Source of the DNA: a virus
Strand: one strand, 5' to 3'
IMG/VR virus record: IMGVR_UViG_3300030202_000338
Coordinates: 1-41,548 of that record
DNA: 41,548 nt
The notes beneath the pieces are model-generated. The model saw nothing but the letters and a program-made list of their open reading frames with translations. It searched no databases and was not told the DNA's origin. This document shows positions 40,538-41,548 of this stretch, one piece after another. Every line of letters begins with the position of its first letter. Position 1 is the stretch's first letter. The position numbers and the translations under genes were made by a program.

Positions 40538-40990
40538 TTATTTTTTCCCCTTTCCAAAACTTTGACCATTCTCTTGACCTTCAGCGAATTTAGGCATACG
40601 TGGGTCATTTTGATTCATGTATTGCGCATCCACTGCTTCAGTCTGTGCTCGTGTTTTTTCATTCACATAAGCTTTCCTCTGGTCTATCATTTCTTGAGGA
40701 GCTTTACAAAGTAATAGACCACCAATTTCTATGCCTTCTTTAAACTGGCTATTGGGGTCTGACTGTATTATGACTTCTGGGTGTTCCGAATGTTTTACCG
40801 GCTCCCAGCCTTCACGCATTTTTGAAGAGACGTTCATGTTATCAGATTCATTAAGTAAAGAAACTCTAACCCAACGATACGCCCATCCCGGTTGTTGTTT
40901 GAACTCCGGAAGAAGTGAGGCAGGTTGCCATTTTTTCGCTTCGTCTTGTCTTACTTCTGTTTCTCTTGATTCTCTTTTTACCTTATCCAT
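40538..40990 (-). CDS. conserved phage head-region protein
   Basis: A 150-aa hydrophilic protein: WQPASLLPEFKQQPGWAYRW, VRVSLLNESDNMNVSSKMRE, GWEPVKHSEHPEVIIQSDPN and EIGGLLLCKAPQEMIDQRKA, with a long charged helical end (ARQRK-like, ...EGQENGQSFGKGKK). From memory the P...GW.YRW...R..DN...R..EGW.PV pattern with GGL.L.K.P.E is common between scaffold and capsid genes of marine phages. It overlaps the scaffold-like gene by 8 nt. An assembly role is inferred from context. Confidence 0.7.
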   Translation of the reverse strand: MDKVKRESRETEVRQDEAKKWQPASLLPEFKQQPGWAYRWVRVSLLNESDNMNVSSKMREGWEPVKHSEHPEVIIQSDPNSQFKEGIEIGGLLLCKAPQEMIDQRKAYVNEKTRAQTEAVDAQYMNQNDPRMPKFAEGQENGQSFGKGKK

Positions 40991-41548
40991 TTGCGTTCTC
41001 CAATTTAATCATTTCTCGTGCATATTGCTCCGGTGTTAACTTAAGCTTTTTAGCAAAAGCAACTTGTGTTTTACTTAGGCGTACTTTTTTTGGCGCGGTA
41101 CTTCGCGTTGCCGGTGCAACTACATTCGAAGGTTTGCGTTGGGCGGGTTTCTCCGGTTCCAACGAATTATCCCCAAAGTTTTCAGGGAATCGTTTTTGCA
41201 TCGTTTCATCTATACGACGGTAGTATTCGTCAGTTGAAGGATTTACCCCACTTCTGACTAATTTTTCATGTAATCCTAAAGCTAATGAAGTCATTTCTTC
41301 ATCTGTACCAAACCAAGTATTTGCATCTTGCCATGCTTGGGCTTTTGCATCTGGTTTTGGTATATTAGGAACATTGTTTTGATTTAACTCTACACCACTT
41401 TCTTGAGTTTGTGAAGCCTTATATTGAGGTTTTAATACTTTAGCTTGTGCTAGTTTTAATTGAGCATCATTCATTTTAGCTTGTGCTTCAACTATTGCAT
41501 CAGTATCTCCACTATCGTAAGCTTCACGATAATCACGTTTAGCTATAT
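40983..41548 (-). CDS. scaffold-like head assembly protein (5' end outside window)
   Basis: Only the C-terminal ~188 residues are present; the frame stays open to the window edge (KRDYREAYDSGDTDAIVEAQ upstream of the internal Met at 41474), so that Met is not the true start. The visible part is helical and Gln/Lys-rich, then Pro/Asn-rich (PNIPKPDAKAQAWQD), with ANTWFGTDEEMTSLALGLHE and a basic end KTQVAFAKKLKLTPEQYARE. The LTPEQYARExxKLE end is typical of phage scaffold-like proteins encoded before the capsid gene. Confidence 0.68.
   Translation of the reverse strand, partial: IAKRDYREAYDSGDTDAIVEAQAKMNDAQLKLAQAKVLKPQYKASQTQESGVELNQNNVPNIPKPDAKAQAWQDANTWFGTDEEMTSLALGLHEKLVRSGVNPSTDEYYRRIDETMQKRFPENFGDNSLEPEKPAQRKPSNVVAPATRSTAPKKVRLSKTQVAFAKKLKLTPEQYAREMIKLENANG

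Noticed and set aside
1-41548. tRNA genes, CRISPR arrays, insertion sequences or an attachment site
   Set aside because: No cloverleaf, direct-repeat array, transposase, integrase or terminal repeat recognised by eye; a dedicated tRNA scan would be needed to exclude tRNAs.

Overview
The window is an AT-rich stretch of a double-stranded DNA tailed-phage genome, most likely a marine podovirus-type phage of an AT-rich Gram-negative host. The reasons are a compact divergent-module layout with almost no intergenic DNA, a PrimPol-helicase and SSB replication set, an HK97-fold capsid protein, head-tail adaptors, a P22-like stabilisation protein, several large internal virion proteins, GH24 lysozyme and holins, and no sheath or tape measure. 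No terminase, portal, DNA polymerase, RNA polymerase, integrase, tRNA or CRISPR array is visible. The genome clearly continues to the right, where the last gene is cut. The host cannot be named from the sequence.

Left arm (1-6888, + strand), early/replication: a sigma70-like promoter drives an SNF2-type helicase, a coiled-coil phage protein, a gp2.5/DUF2815-like SSB, a Cys-containing conserved protein with an SSB-like C-terminal tip, a small HTH protein, a PrimPol-helicase fusion, and a 66-aa protein that seems to start at CTG and was too short for ordinary ORF calling.

Right arm (6881-41548, - strand), virion and lysis; in transcription order from the right edge: truncated scaffold-like protein, conserved 150-aa protein, decoration-like protein, major capsid protein, terminator; then a small unit of lipoprotein, holin-like protein and a 24-aa PqqA peptide, ended by a strong terminator; then a structured leader, capsid/fibre-like proteins, a run of very small lysine-rich proteins, two head-tail adaptors, a methyltransferase-DUF115 fusion, repeat-rich tail/fibre proteins, a LamG-type adhesin, 3TM holin and lysozyme, the stabilisation protein, small conserved proteins, and four internal-virion-type genes ending in a 2295-aa zincin/LPD38 polyprotein.

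The most unusual item is the complete pqqA gene (38116-38190). It carries the Glu-x3-Tyr pair that PqqE crosslinks to start pyrroloquinoline quinone synthesis, but no other pqq gene is present in the window. It has its own -10 box, a palindrome near the expected transcription start, a strong Shine-Dalgarno sequence and a terminator. This suggests that the phage supplies the substrate peptide to a host PQQ pathway late in infection, or uses the peptide for something else. Other points of note are a C-terminal motif shared by three separate small basic proteins, a structured leader at 37984-38040, and a nested ORF with a perfect Shine-Dalgarno sequence inside the 2295-aa gene.
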